64,000 nucleotides of DNA from assembly GCA_001662425.1 (NCBI GenBank), contig BDDC01000226.1:19862-83861 (forward strand). Direction: 5' to 3'. The notes under the pieces were generated by a model, which searched no databases, had not been told where the DNA came from, and saw only the letters and a program-made list of their open reading frames with translations. This stretch comes from Chlamydomonas sphaeroides (Eukaryota; Chlorophyta; Chlorophyceae; Chlamydomonadales; Chlamydomonadaceae). This document shows, one piece after another, positions 24,693-36,461 of this stretch (positions within the stretch are counted from its first letter, which is position 1; each line of letters begins with the position of its first letter). The translations under genes were made by a program, and so were the position numbers.

Positions 24693-27600
24693 TCATTCTT
24701 CCAATTTGAGCGCCCGCTCCAGTGCACGCACGCCCGCGGCCGCCACCTCGGCCACGCCGCGCCGCAGCTCGCCGCTGCTGCCCGCGGGCGCACCCACCGC
24801 CGCAGCGCGTGCCGCCAGCTCCTCCAGCTCCCCGTGCCGCGCCTGCCAAGCACAGGCGCAACGGCAAGGTTTTGTCAAGCGCATAGGAAAGCTTTGAGCA
24901 GACGTTGAACGTGGTAGGAACGTGGCACCCCAAGGCAAAGGGCGAGGCGTGCGCGCACAGGCCAAGCAAGGGGAGTGGGCCCACAGCCAACTGGGCTCGC
25001 CCAACCAGGGCGGGCGGGGGGGGGCCGGGCAGACCGGGTGCCTACCAACACGCTGCACGGTTGCGGCCCTAGGGCGGGAGCGGACCACACGGCCGGGCCC
25101 TGTGGCAAGGGCCTTCCGCCCCAGCCTCCTAGCTGAGGGTTGACAGCTAGGTGCCAGCCCAGGGCGCTGCGCGGAGTGCCGTAGCATTGAAGGCGGCCGC
25201 GGCCAGCCCAGCCTGGCCGTTGGGAGGAGCGGCTGCGCAGCTGACATCCAGCGGTCCCACGGGCCGCAGCGCCCTCGGCTTGCACTGTACTCGATTGTGC
25301 GCTCGCAGCAGCTGTGTGCTGCGCGCCGCGCGGGTGGCGATCGCCAAGCACACAACGCTGTCCGGCAACAACACAAGTCTGTGAGCGCCGCACGGACAGG
25401 ACCGGGCCAACGAGTCGGGCCACCGGCAGCGGCAGCTCACCCACAGCAGCTCCTCCAGCACACGCTTGGTGCCCGCCGCGCCGCCCACGTCCGCCACGCC
25501 GCGCAGCGCCGAGTCCAGCCAGTTGAGCACCATCCAGCGGGACCTGTTGGAGGCCCGGGTCGGGGAGGTGCGGCGGTCAGCTGCAAGACGTGTGTGTCTT
25601 GTTTCTCCTCAGCACTCGTGCCCAGCGAGCGTAGCGCTATCCCGCGGGTCCCGCGGGGGCCCCGGGGGGGAGGCACGGTGCAGGACGCGTTGGCCGCAGC
25701 CATCGACTGCTGGCGGCGAGTGCAGCGATGTCGCGGGCTCGCGACATGGCCCCACTGCCTGGGAGGCCCCTGCGCCCTTGCGCACCCGCGCCCGCACCTG
25801 AGCGGGTCGTCCTGCCCCCCCTGCGTCTCCTCCCAGCTGGCTGGCTGCACCGACACCTCCAGCCGCTCCGGCAGATCGTCCTCCTGCGCCGCCTCCGCCA
25901 GCCGGGCGGAGATGGCGGCCGCGAGCTCCTCCGCGCTGGGGTTGGCCGCCTGGGCGGCGCCGCCGGGCGCCGACAGGCGCAACACGGCGGCCGCCAGCTC
26001 CTTGGCGTCGACCTGATACGGAACCAGGCATCGAGGGCCACAGCGGTCGCATCTTGATCGGTACATTCGCATAGAGCCTATCAAGTTGGATCGTCAGTGT
26101 GTCGATGGGAGAAGATACGAGGGCTGGGTCGCCAACGCAGGGGCGGCGCTGGGCTGCTACTGCTGCCAGGCAGAGTATGAGGCAGCATGCCCAGGGCTCC
26201 TTCGAGCGCTGGGACTGCTCGCGAGAAATGGGCGCGCCAGCGTATGGTACCGCGCTGATTCGCCCCCAGTCTGGCGATCCGTCCGTCGTCGCCTATCGTC
26301 GCCATCGCGGCCTTCTGTGCTCTGCCTACTGCCTACCATCTGCACTGCCCTCAGCCTATTTACTGGCTATTGGTGTAGTGCGAAGCCCGACTGCGTCCTC
26401 TAGCGCACCTCGAATTGCCAGCCTGCTTGCGAGATGCGTCTTCTGGCTACAGCCACCAACCTGTCCAGCGTCGATGTGCGGAACCCGACGGACACTCGTC
26501 CAGCCCCGTCCGGCCCCGTCCGGCCGCACCTCAAACTTGTCGCAGTCGCGGGCGGGGTCGTCCGAGGCCGGCACAAAGCCGTACTCAACCAGCCACCTGG
26601 CGGGGCACGCACACGCACAGAGGGGCGCCGCTGCTGGCAAACAGGGTGCAACGAGGCAGTCCCCGCCGCCCCTGCGCCACCTCCACGACACCCTAAGGGC
26701 GCTCCGCTTGGCGGGCCTTCTGTCACACACATGGCTGCCGCCAGCCCACCAGCCCGGGCACCCACCGACCCGGCAGCCCGCTAGCCCAGCACCCTCCCCC
26801 AGTGGCCCCCAGTGCCCGCCAGTGCCCGCCCGTCCGCCCGCACCTGTCCTTGCACGTCGGCCCTCCCTCCTCGCTCTCCGCAGAGGCCACATAGTCGAAC
26901 AGCACGGGCTGACCGGCGGCGATGGGCGCCACGGCCACCAGCGCGGCGGCCAGGCCGGAGCCGTCGGAGGCGGGGATGAGCTGCGGCCGTGGGTGGCAGG
27001 GGCGGGGCGGCGTGAGGTCCGAAGTTGGGATTAGCGCCGTGCTCCATGCCCTGGCGTGGCAGGGATCGGCAGCAGGGCCCTCCCCAGTCAGGGGCGCTGC
27101 TGAGCATGCCGATGCGGGGCCAGCCCCGGTCGGTGGCGCCGGCGGAGCGCAGAGCGGCGCACCTGGTATCCGGCGTTGGCGCCCTGGCCGTCAAAGGCGT
27201 GGTTGGCCATGTCCAGGACCGGCAGCAGCACCCCGAACTCCTGAAGGGGCCGGCGGCGGCGCGATGGGGGCAGCTCAGGGGCCGGGCGCCAACATGGGCA
27301 TGCCCGCTAGTGCCATGACGGCACACAAGATAGGCGTGGTGAAGCACCAAGCTACTGCTCATGTGCACCGGCAGCAGCCCAAGAGCCACTGCAGCTGTGC
27401 GCCATGCGACCCGGCAGCCCGGCCGCACCTGCACCCACTCCAGCATCGCCAGCGGCATCTTCCAGGGCAGGCCGCCCCGCTGCGCCTCGCCGCCGCCGCC
27501 GTGCCGCATGTCCTCCGCGCCCAGCGTCACCGCGCGCGTCTTGGCGGCGGCGGCGGCCCAATGCCACAGCGCCAGCCACTGCCCGTCGCCGCCGGCGCTG

Positions 27601-29757
27601 CAGCTTCCACCGCCGCTGCCGCCGTCGGCCGACGCAGCCCGCAGCCGGGCCATCGCGGACTGCGGCACCGGGAAGGAGGGGCCGCGGGGCACCAAGGGCT
27701 GACCTGGCCATCCGCACGGGCTCCGCGCGACCGCCCTGCCTCCTGACCAGCACCGAGCGCCCCGCTTGCGCAGCTCACCCGCCCGCCTGGCAGCGTCATG
27801 AAGGTCTCCTTGGCCAGCTGCTCCCCGAAAAGCGCCAGCTGCGCGCGGCGCTTGGCCGCCAGCCGCCGCAGCGACGGCAGCTGGCCCAGCATGGCCGCGT
27901 CCTCGGGCTCGCTGCGGGCAGCGGGGACAGCGCACCATACACACGACGCGTTGCGCAAAGCATGTGCGGTGCTGTCGCCCGTCCGCGGCACATAAGCAGC
28001 CTGGGCGTCCTAGCTGGCACGGCGCGGCCACAACAACAAATCAAGCACGGCGCTGCGCGCGCCGCCGCGGCGTGGGCCGCCCGCTACGCCTGCGCACCTG
28101 GCGTGCACGGGCAGGCCGGGCAGGGCCCGCGGCAGGGTGCACATGTAGGCAGCCCAGGGCGAGCGCTCGCCGTGCACCGCCACCTCGTAGGCCAGCGCCA
28201 GGGCGTCCAGCAGCAGGTCGCCGTCCTCCACGGCCCGCCAGGGGGCGGTGGCGTCGGGCGCCATGCGGGCTGCGGGTGAGGAGGAGGAGGCGGTGTGTGT
28301 GTGTTAAGAAATAGGTAGCATATAGTAAGCACGATGTGTGCGTGTTCGCGGCGATGCGTTTGGGTAGGGTGCGCGGTGGGTGCGCGGTGGCGGCGGCAGC
28401 GGTTAGCGCATGGGGGTGGAGCACCGCGCGCGTGCGGTGCTTGTTGGGACAGCCTATGCTGGAGCGCGCGGCGCAACGCGGGCTCGGGGCTGGCGTGTGA
28501 GCTGCGCAGGCTCTGTCAGTCATGCAGCGCGTCGTGATAGCCAGACAGGACGGCGCCCGCCGATGCCTGCAGCCCTGGCCTTTTTACTGTATAACCAGCG
28601 TGGAATTCAGTGAAAGGTACCTAAGACCACCGCCATTACTGGAAGCCCAGGGACTCAAAGACCAGGCCGGTTAGATTGAAAACGTAGGAGATATTGCCCT
28701 GGCCTACCTGCCCGGAAGCTGGCGATGGACAGGCCCAGGCGCAGCGGCACCGACAACACCACATCGCCGGGGGCGAGAGCACGGGTGGCCTGGGTGGGTT
28801 GGCGTAAGGGGACGTGTGTGGGAGCGGCAGCGGGCTGGCGTACGGGCAGGCTATCCGGCGACGGGCCGGGCGCAGTACAGCAGCATGGTAGCCCCCTGGC
28901 GGCTGCCGGCTGTGCCCTGGCATACGCACACATGCCCCCAGCTATGGCGACTGCCCCTGCCTCACGTGGAGCCCCCGCACGCCGTTGGCGTCCGTGCCCA
29001 GCTCCACGGATCCAACGTCGCCGCCGTTGGCCGCAGCCCAGGCCTTGACCGCCGCGAAGTGCTGCGCCGCGGCGTCGCCGCTGCTGCCGCTGCCACCCGC
29101 GCCGGCGGTGCCGTTGGGCTGGCACCAGTGCAGCAGGGCGTCGATCTGCTGGGGTGTGTAGAAGGGTCCGCTGATGTTGGCCTGCTGCAGGCGCCAGACC
29201 TCTGGGTGGGCCCAGTCGGGCTCGGGGGCCTCGGTGTCAGAGCCGTGGGGATGGAGGGGCAGCGGGTAGTAGGCGGCGATGCTGGGGATGTTGGCCGCGG
29301 TGCTGGGGTCAGGTCCAGCGATGAGGCGCGTGATACCGCGCCAGGCGCTGGCTGTGGCGTTGACCGCGATGCCGGCGACGGGATGCCTGGACATCGTGGC
29401 AAGTGCCTGCGTCGGGTCGGGGGGTGAACTTCGAACACTTCGTGCTGGGGCGTAGTTGGTAGCGCAGGGGAATGTGAGGGCGCAAGCAGGCCATAGTTGC
29501 AGATCCGGGGCGCGTCGGGGCAGATGGATACTCGCTAGGCCACGAGGATGGCGCGAAGGGTCGGGCCATGGCACGTTCGCAGCGTCACGTACTTCGGGCT
29601 GTAGCATGGGCATGATCAACGCCACGATGAGGGCAGACAATGCAGCGGACCCGGCGACTATGCCGAGGCGTGCCAGACCATCGCCGCTCTTTTGCAGCTG
29701 GGGAGCGGTTGCAGCTGCGCGCTCGGCCCCCTTATCATCTCGCTCAGCAGCAGACAT
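24693..29757 (-). CDS. Membrane-anchored SET-domain lysine methyltransferase, Rubisco-LSMT/SETD type
   Basis: Twelve exons join in frame to 657 residues: 29757-29593, 29406-28966, 28789-28708, 28269-28098, 27911-27779, 27659-27429, 27240-27163, 26980-26844, 26596-26530, 26012-25798, 25543-25441 and 24842-24693. Residues about 31-52 are a transmembrane helix or uncleaved anchor (LGIVAGSAALSALIVALIMP). The SET region begins around GVRGLHATRALAPGDVVLSV and includes LLPVLDMANHAF, PVLFDYVAS (about 460, holding the expected catalytic Tyr) and WLVEYGFVP. These are hallmarks of the split SET class that includes Rubisco large-subunit and SETD3/SETD6 methyltransferases. The Ala-rich C-terminal region would be the Rubisco-LSMT-type substrate-binding domain. 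The substrate cannot be told from sequence. Intron 1 leaves no stop if retained (length is a multiple of three), so a longer N-terminal form is possible. Confidence 0.85.
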
Positions 29758-30498
29758 GGCTAGACAGGGTATTTGCTTCAGAGAGCGGCGAGTGTGGTTC
29801 TCAGCTGCGACTGGTGGTTCCTCAGCTGCAGTGCTTGCAGGTGCCTGATTGGCCAGGCAGTAAAGTTGATGCTTCTTCTGCAGCTCTCGCGCGTGGGCAT
29901 TGGAAGCGTCCCTTGCCGTGCTGCGTGCTGAGCCAAAAGCGCAAAGTCAGCGGACAGGACAGGACAGTGCACGCATTACTCCATGTCCTCGATGCGAGAG
30001 AAGGGGCAAGACGCATCAACCGTCGGCAGACACATTGCACCCGCCATCTCCCGCTGTTTATCACTGTGCAACCCTGTGCAACTCCTGTGCAACATTCTGC
30101 GCTGCAAAGCGGAAGGGGCGCAGGTGAATGCTGAGCCATCTGCAAGGAGGAAAGTCGCTGCCCACCGGGCCAGGGCGGGCCCTGGGGTTGGGGGCAGGAG
30201 GTTGGGGCTTGGGGGGCGCCTGGGAGGCGTGGAGGTTCCAGGTTCGGCACTTGCATGGCCATGTCGCGTCAAGGCCGCGGCCAGTTGCGGCCTCATTGCG
30301 TTAAACACAAAGTCAGTTGGACGTGCTGATTGTGTGTAGAGCTGCTGAGACGCCCAGACTTGTGCACCCGTTTGCGCACCTCATATGCTCTGTGCCATTG
30401 GCTGCGAAGAAGCATCTAGCTTGGCAGACAGACGATCAATTACATTGGAAGGGTTGGCTTGATTCAAGCACCCGGCCAGCGACAGCTGCTTCTGCAAA
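29758..30498. promoter_or_regulatory. Divergent intergenic region, SET gene and MYND gene
   Basis: About 740 bp between two opposing start codons; it should hold both promoters and 5' UTRs. It is less GC-rich at about 29820-30130 and 30290-30440 than the flanking exons. No conserved element recognised and no other gene seen. Confidence 0.45.
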
Positions 30499-33400
30499 AT
30501 GCTCCGCCATGGCCGCCCGGCCCGGGGCGGCCACGGTGCACATGCTCAGCAACAGTCGTCGCTCAGCGATATCGCGGGCACGCTTGGGCAAATCGCCATG
30601 ACGCAGCCGCTGGGCACAATCAAGGCAGCCATCAACCAAAAGCTCGGCAATTGGCTGGAAGTGGAAAACATGTTTCGTCCGGAAGCGGTGGCGCGGGCTC
30701 ACGAGCATATCAACCTGTTCAAGAACACTGTGGCCGCGCATGGCTGGGCTCTGCGCAGCCTGGTGCACATTGCCAATACTAAGGAAAATTTTCCGATATG
30801 CGATCGCGATAGCATGCTGGGACTATTCTTGCTTACGCTGAGGCTGCTGCCGAACGAGGAGGTTCCCCTGCACGGCGGCTCCCGCTTTCCCACCGACAGC
30901 GTCGTGCCGGACCGCTGCGAGCTCGCCCTGCTGCGCGGTGACTTCCTGCCCACCGCCGCCAACTACTTTGCGGCGGTGCCCCGCGCGGAGCAACCGCAGC
31001 AGCTGGCTGAGCACCGCCTGCAGCGGCAACTCGAGGAGGCCGCGTGGGACTGCAAGGAGCTCTCCTGCGTGCTACTGGGCACGAGGTGCGTCCCCGGGGG
31101 TATGCAGTGGGAGAGAAGGCACGGAACAGCAGGTGGTTACAGTGGGGATGAAAGGCACAGATAGCAATCCGTCACAGGGGGACGAACACTGCATCATGGG
31201 CAGCCGCAGGCCAAGTGAGCCTGTGCTAGCTTAGTGCATGTCAGCTTCACACCACCCCTTCCCGCACTGCCGCCGGCAGCCGGCTGATCAGCGGCTGCAG
31301 CAGCTCCAATGACGCGGCGCTCGTAGCGGACATGGCCTCCCGACTGGAGGCCAGCGCAGTGCTGGAGCACGCGGCGGGCGCGGTGCTGGCCCTGCGGCAG
31401 CGCACCGCGTCCTTCATCACCGCAATTCAGGCCGGTGCTGGGCCCGCCAGGCGCCCCGAAATCCTCCAAAAGCTGCGGTTGCTTTCTGATGGCGTCGCCG
31501 ACTGCGCCGCGACCATGGCTACGCTGCTCTGCTCCGTCGCGCAGCCCAACGTGCCGTTCGAGTCGCTGAGCCCCAAGGGCAGCGCAGACTACTTCCGCTC
31601 CGGCCCCGGCCGCAAGCTGCAGGCGGTAATGCCCACGGTGCGCCATGCGTACCCCGCCGCGTCGTGTGTTGTGTGGCTGCTGCGAGCTGCACCACTTCGT
31701 GCTGCGGGGCTAGCTGTCATGTCCGGGTCATGTGGGTCGGGAAGCGGCCGCCGCCTGACTCACAGCCTGTTGTGCCTTGCTGCCTTTGCTTCGTCTCCTC
31801 CCCACAGCTGCGCCGCCTGCTAGCCGGCCCTCGGCTGCAGTTCTGGGCCGGCGCGACGTTGCTTGCGGAGGCGCCGCTCGGCTTGTCTCGCCGCGGCCTG
31901 CCCGAGCCCCTGCAGCGCCACATCCACTCCAACACGCACTCGGTCTCTGTCACAGCAGCCGTGGCGCACGCGGCCTGCGTCGTCTGGCAGGCAAGCGTGA
32001 TAGGGCCCAGGACGCCAGCCCTGGCGCAGCCGCCCACAGGCTTGCTGCCCAAGGCCTGCCCGTCGCGGCCGCCCGCCACGCCCTCGCCGATGTTCTCGGC
32101 CACCCAGGCCTTTGACATGATGCACAGCCACCTCTGGGTGTCGGGACCGGCGGACGTGGAGCCCAGCGGCGGTGCCGGTGGCGGCAGCGCTCGCCCTCCG
32201 CTGTCGTCCTTTGTGCGGGCTATCAGCCTGCAGCTGATGGCTCGGCTGGTCATGGAGATGCCGAGCCGCGCGGCCGCGGCACGGCTGCCCGCCCTGTGGC
32301 GCGCCGTGTGCGCCACCTTCAAAGCCGGCTGCATCGGCGGCAGGGACAACGCCCGTGGCGTGATTCGCTACATCGGCCTTCTGCTGATGCTGGAAGTACG
32401 CGAGCCGCCGCCGCAGGAGGGCCAGGCCACGGACGCCGCCGGCTGCTGCCCCCTCAGCCTGCGCACCGCGCTGGCGGCCGGCTTCGTGCCAGCGCTCGAG
32501 GCGCTGCTGCGCCACCTAGCGCTGCTGCGCACGCCCAAGGCCGCCGCCTTGTGCCTCTTCGCCGTCAACGCCCTGCTGCGCTTCTCCGGCGTGTGGCCGG
32601 CGCTGCTAGCGCGCGGCCCCGGCCGGCAGGTGGCGGCGCTCATTGTGACGCTGCGCAAGGTGCTGGTCGGCCACCTGGCCGGCTTGCGGCTCAAGGAGAT
32701 CTACCTGGCTGGCACCGTCGGGGTGACGCCCATAATTGACGGGCATTCACCTTATGCCGTAGTCCACGGCTCCCAGTACCTATCGGCGCTGATGGAGCAG
32801 GCGGCCCTGCTGGTCATGCCAGTTACGTCGCCCGCCGACGGCAGCGCGCCCGCGCCCGACGTGCTCTTTGTGAACAACGGTCTCGAGGCGGCCTCCGCCG
32901 CCGCCGTGAGCGCGGAGTGGCTGCGGCGCGCCGCCGGTGGCTGGCCGGCACCGGGCACGGCCGCCGCGGCGCAGGCGGCGGAGCTGGCCACGTTTTCCGT
33001 TAGCCAGTGGCTCGAGCCGTTCTGCCTCACCGGGACCACCGCCGAGATGTGCGGCGTGCCGCGCTGGGCGCTGGCGGTGGTGCGCGCATGGCATCGCGCC
33101 GAGGCGACCACCGCCGCCACTGCACTAATCTTCGAGGCAGGCGCTAGCCCAAACTTCGGCGCTGCGCCCGGTCCGCGCTGCAGCGTACTGGCGGCCAACG
33201 GCGGCAGCCGGCAGGCGGCCGGCACGGCGGCGGCCTGGGAAGCCTTCGCCACTAAGCGCTTTCTGCTGCTGGAGGTAGGTTGCGCATAGCGGTAGGCATC
33301 GTGAGCGGTAGGCATCGTTGTCTATCGTGAGGTTTCATGGTGTTGTAGCTTATCGTAAATAATCATGGCATGTGTACGGTAGACATGTATAATGTATATA

Positions 33401-34337
33401 CGAGAGCAATGTGACGAGGCTGGCCACACCACTGCTGCTGCAGGTCGCCTCGGGGCTGCTTATGACCGCGGCGGCTGCCGAGGAGGGCGGGATGCTGTCG
33501 ACCCGGGACGGCGCCGGCCACATGCTTGAACGGGCGCGCCACTACCTCCCGCCAGCGCTGGACACGCTCGAGCTGCTGACGCTGCTGCGGCCCTGCAAGG
33601 TGGGTAGGACTGTCACTCTCCACAAAGATAAGCATTCAAAGTTATCGTTGGAGATGTATCAAGCGTCTACTAGGCTTGTGTTGAACATCTCACGCACCTG
33701 TGGTCCCGCCAGGTGGCGGCCGGCATCTTGCCGCTGGCGCCGGCGGCCGGTGCCGGCAACCCGAAGGGCCTGGTCCTGGACGAGCGCGTGCGGGCGGTGC
33801 TGCTGCGACACGGGCGGCGCGAGCTGCTGGCGGCGCTGCAGGCGCTGCAGGGCTGGAGCGGCGGCTTCGTGGTCGGCGACGCCATGCAGGTGGGCAAGGG
33901 CCGCTAGGGCATCGCGTTGCTCCATGCTGCTCGTTTCTGCTACTCTACCGTACCAGCGCAGTCGGGACGAGCCGCCCGGCCATGCGTGTCTCGCCCGCGC
34001 TTCTCTCCTCGCACAACGGCAAAGTGCTGACGCGTCGTGCCGGCCCCGCTCGCAGGCCGTGCGGCAGCAGCGATTGGAGGAGCTGCGGCAGGCGGTGCTC
34101 GCAAGGGCCGCGGAGGGGCCGCCGGCGCTGGAGCTGCCGGTGGCGCTCCTGGCTGGACCCACCGCCTCGCCCGCCTGCCTGCCGCTGTGCGCCAGGGTCG
34201 GCTGCAGCAGCGTGGACGGCCCCACCGAGGCGCGCCCGCTGCAGCGCTGCGGCCGCTGCCGGGCGGTGGCCTACTGCTGCGCGGAGTGCCAGCGGGAGCA
34301 CTGGGCGGCGCACCGGCGGGCGTGCGCGGCCAAGTAG
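30499..34337 (+). CDS. Large protein with C-terminal MYND zinc finger
   Basis: Six exons join in frame: 30499-31085, 31280-31625, 31808-33274, 33444-33599, 33713-33889 and 34056-34337, giving 1,004 residues. The C-terminus (about 957-1002) is a MYND finger: CARVGC, then RCGRCRAVAYCCAECQREHW and H-RRAC supply the eight Cys/His ligands, with the first pair spaced C-x4-C. The remaining 950 residues are Ala/Leu-rich and mainly helical, with no catalytic motif I recognise and no SET domain. MYND fingers usually bind proline-rich peptides. Long proteins with a lone C-terminal MYND finger are, to my knowledge, numerous in volvocine algae. The start could instead be the in-frame ATG at 30598 (MTQPLGT). 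Exon 2 could end at 31622 with a GC donor instead of GTAATG at 31626. Confidence 0.8.
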
Positions 34338-36461
34338 GCGGCCGCCGGTGGTCGGGCAGGGTGCGCGGCAGCGGCTGGCCGACGCGCACGCGGCACGGCT
34401 GGGGCAGGCCGCTGCAAGAGTGGCGCAGTGGGCGGCCGCAGGGCGGGGTGTTGGGGTGAGTGCGGGGCCTCAGCTGGGTGACACGCACGCGGCAGGGCTG
34501 ATGATGCGTTGTCGGCGGCCGTGGTGTTGTTAGGTGTAGTCTCGCCTGTCGCAGGCGGGTTCTCGGCAGGACTGCGCAGGCAGGGCCGCTGCTGCAGAGG
34601 CGGGGTCCGCTGCAGAGAAGGGCGCAGGATGACTGCCGCTAGCAAGGTGCATGTGCTGATCTTCATTAGGTCCGCATGTTGACGATGCAGAGCGCTCAAG
34701 CGTGGTTTTGACTGCCGTCAGCAGGTGGGCGTCAATTATGCATTGTGGTCCAGCGGGAGGGAGCTGAGCGGTGCTGGCTCCCTAGTGTGCTAGCGCAGCA
34801 AGCCGCGAAGCGGGGGTGTGGGCAGGCACAGGAGCGCAGGTGCTCACGATTGGTGTAGGTGTGGACTGGCGCCACTCGACACGTGTTCCCGCCCCCAGAG
34901 TGGGCCCGCATGTTTTTCACGGACTTGGCACGGCTGCGGCAGTTTGCGGGAGTCGTGAGGTTGGACCTTTGCGGTCGGCAGGTTGCCGCCCGGCCCCGTC
35001 GTATCCCGGGGGCAGCACGGCATGCCATAGGGCGGTGGTGGGCGCTGTACTATATATAGCGTACTTGACATGCACACTGTATGCGGCGGTTGTAGGCACT
35101 GTTTTGTCCTACAGTGGTGCGTGTCATGGCACAGTGGCTTACTAAAGCACGGCGGGTCTGCATGCAGGATGATACGCGCTTTAACTGTGTGGCGCACGTT
35201 GCGGGCCTGGGTAGGGCCAGGGAGCGCCGGGCGCGTGCTGCGCTGCAACGGGCCTGAAGCAGGCAGGCGCCTGCTACGGGAGGACGGTGGGACGGCGTGA
35301 CTTGACGGGCTGGACTGGTCCGCAGGCGGCGGCGGCTCTGAGGGGTGTCGGCTTGGTGCTGCTGAGTTTCTGGCGACTCCGGCCGCGCAGCGGGCCGCAT
35401 TCTTTGCAACTCATGGGACGACGCGCTTGCGCCGGATAAATATTCATGATACGAGCGTACGTCTCGTGGGTCAATTGACATAGGGACATGCCGTCACCTT
35501 TGAAGCTCGCCGGCGAGGCTGCCCCAGGCGGCGTAGCGCTCGCGGCCCACGGTGTCCCTCCCATAAAGTTCTAGACCAGTGCGCTATGTGCTCGGAGGCG
35601 GAAGCTCGATCGTCATTTGGGGTCAACTCCTCAGAGAGGTAGGTGGCCCGGGCTCTGGCCGCCCGATTCTCAGGGCAAGGCACGACACCCGGCCTTGCGC
35701 AGCCGCCTCCATTGCCCCACCTTGCGCCCCACTGCCTCGCTGCATTCCAACCTGCTAGTCCAGCAAGCTTGGCTTATCAATAGATCACGAGGTGCACCGC
35801 GCTACGGTACCCAGGTGGGCCGCGCCGTGGCAGCTAGCAGCCCCACCTGAGCGTCCGAACCTTGTCGGCTTGCGCCAGGCAGCCCGCAGCCTCACCCAGC
35901 GGCGACACGAAGTACCTGGTCGACTCACCACCGCCACGCGCCCACCCCCTCGGCGCCGGAGCCCTCGCCGGCATCCGCCCAGCCCTCCTCTCCGCAGCTG
36001 CCATCCAGCCCCGCCCCCTGCTGCCTGCACCTCAGCTCCCTTCCCCTCCACCGCAGCCCACCCGGCTGCCGTCTCGCCTTTGCGCAATGCACAAGATACA
36101 TCCCATGCAGTACAATACAGAGTCCGTTCATACAATACATGATGATCGCACAGTGCAAAAGCACGTCCGCTTCGCACATGCCGTGGGTCTTCGGGAACCC
36201 ACCGCACCGGCAGACGCACACTGTCCCCATGCCGCGTGCGGCACGTGCCGGCATGTGTAGGGGAGCAGAGCCTTCCCCAACACCAAACGTAAGCGCGCCG
36301 CCCATTGCGCTCAAGCCTTGCTTCATTCATGGTCACAGATATTGACATAGCAGCAATTCGGCCTCGAAACCCAAATGACCATGCCCAGGCGCCTCCGTGG
36401 CCAGCCCTGAAGCGAGCGCGCCGAACGGCGTCCGTCGTCAGCAGCCGAGCTCAGCCACCCT
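34338..36461. other. Convergent intergenic region with gene debris
   Basis: About 2.1 kb between the MYND gene stop (+) and the sphingomyelinase stop (-). It holds both 3' UTRs, an AT-rich patch around 35048-35090 (TATATATAG), and a decayed copy of an exon found elsewhere in the window at about 35470-35640. Otherwise no gene is supported. Confidence 0.5.
35470..35640 (-). pseudogene. Decayed copy of exon 1 of the coiled-coil gene at 40367-43520
   Basis: The plus-strand sequence here aligns with 43255-43430 over about 165 bp. Shared words in the same order include GACATGCCG, GGCGAGGCTG/GGTGAGGCTG, CTAGACCAG, GTGCTCGGAG/GTGCTTGGAG and GGTCAACTCCTC/GGCCCATTCCTC. On the minus strand PPGAASPASFKGDGMSLCQL here matches PPGTASPGNYTGGGMSQFQT in the gene. 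Small insertions and deletions break the frame in the upstream half, and the donor GTAAGC of the intact exon is not kept. No other exons of that gene are found nearby. Confidence 0.6.
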
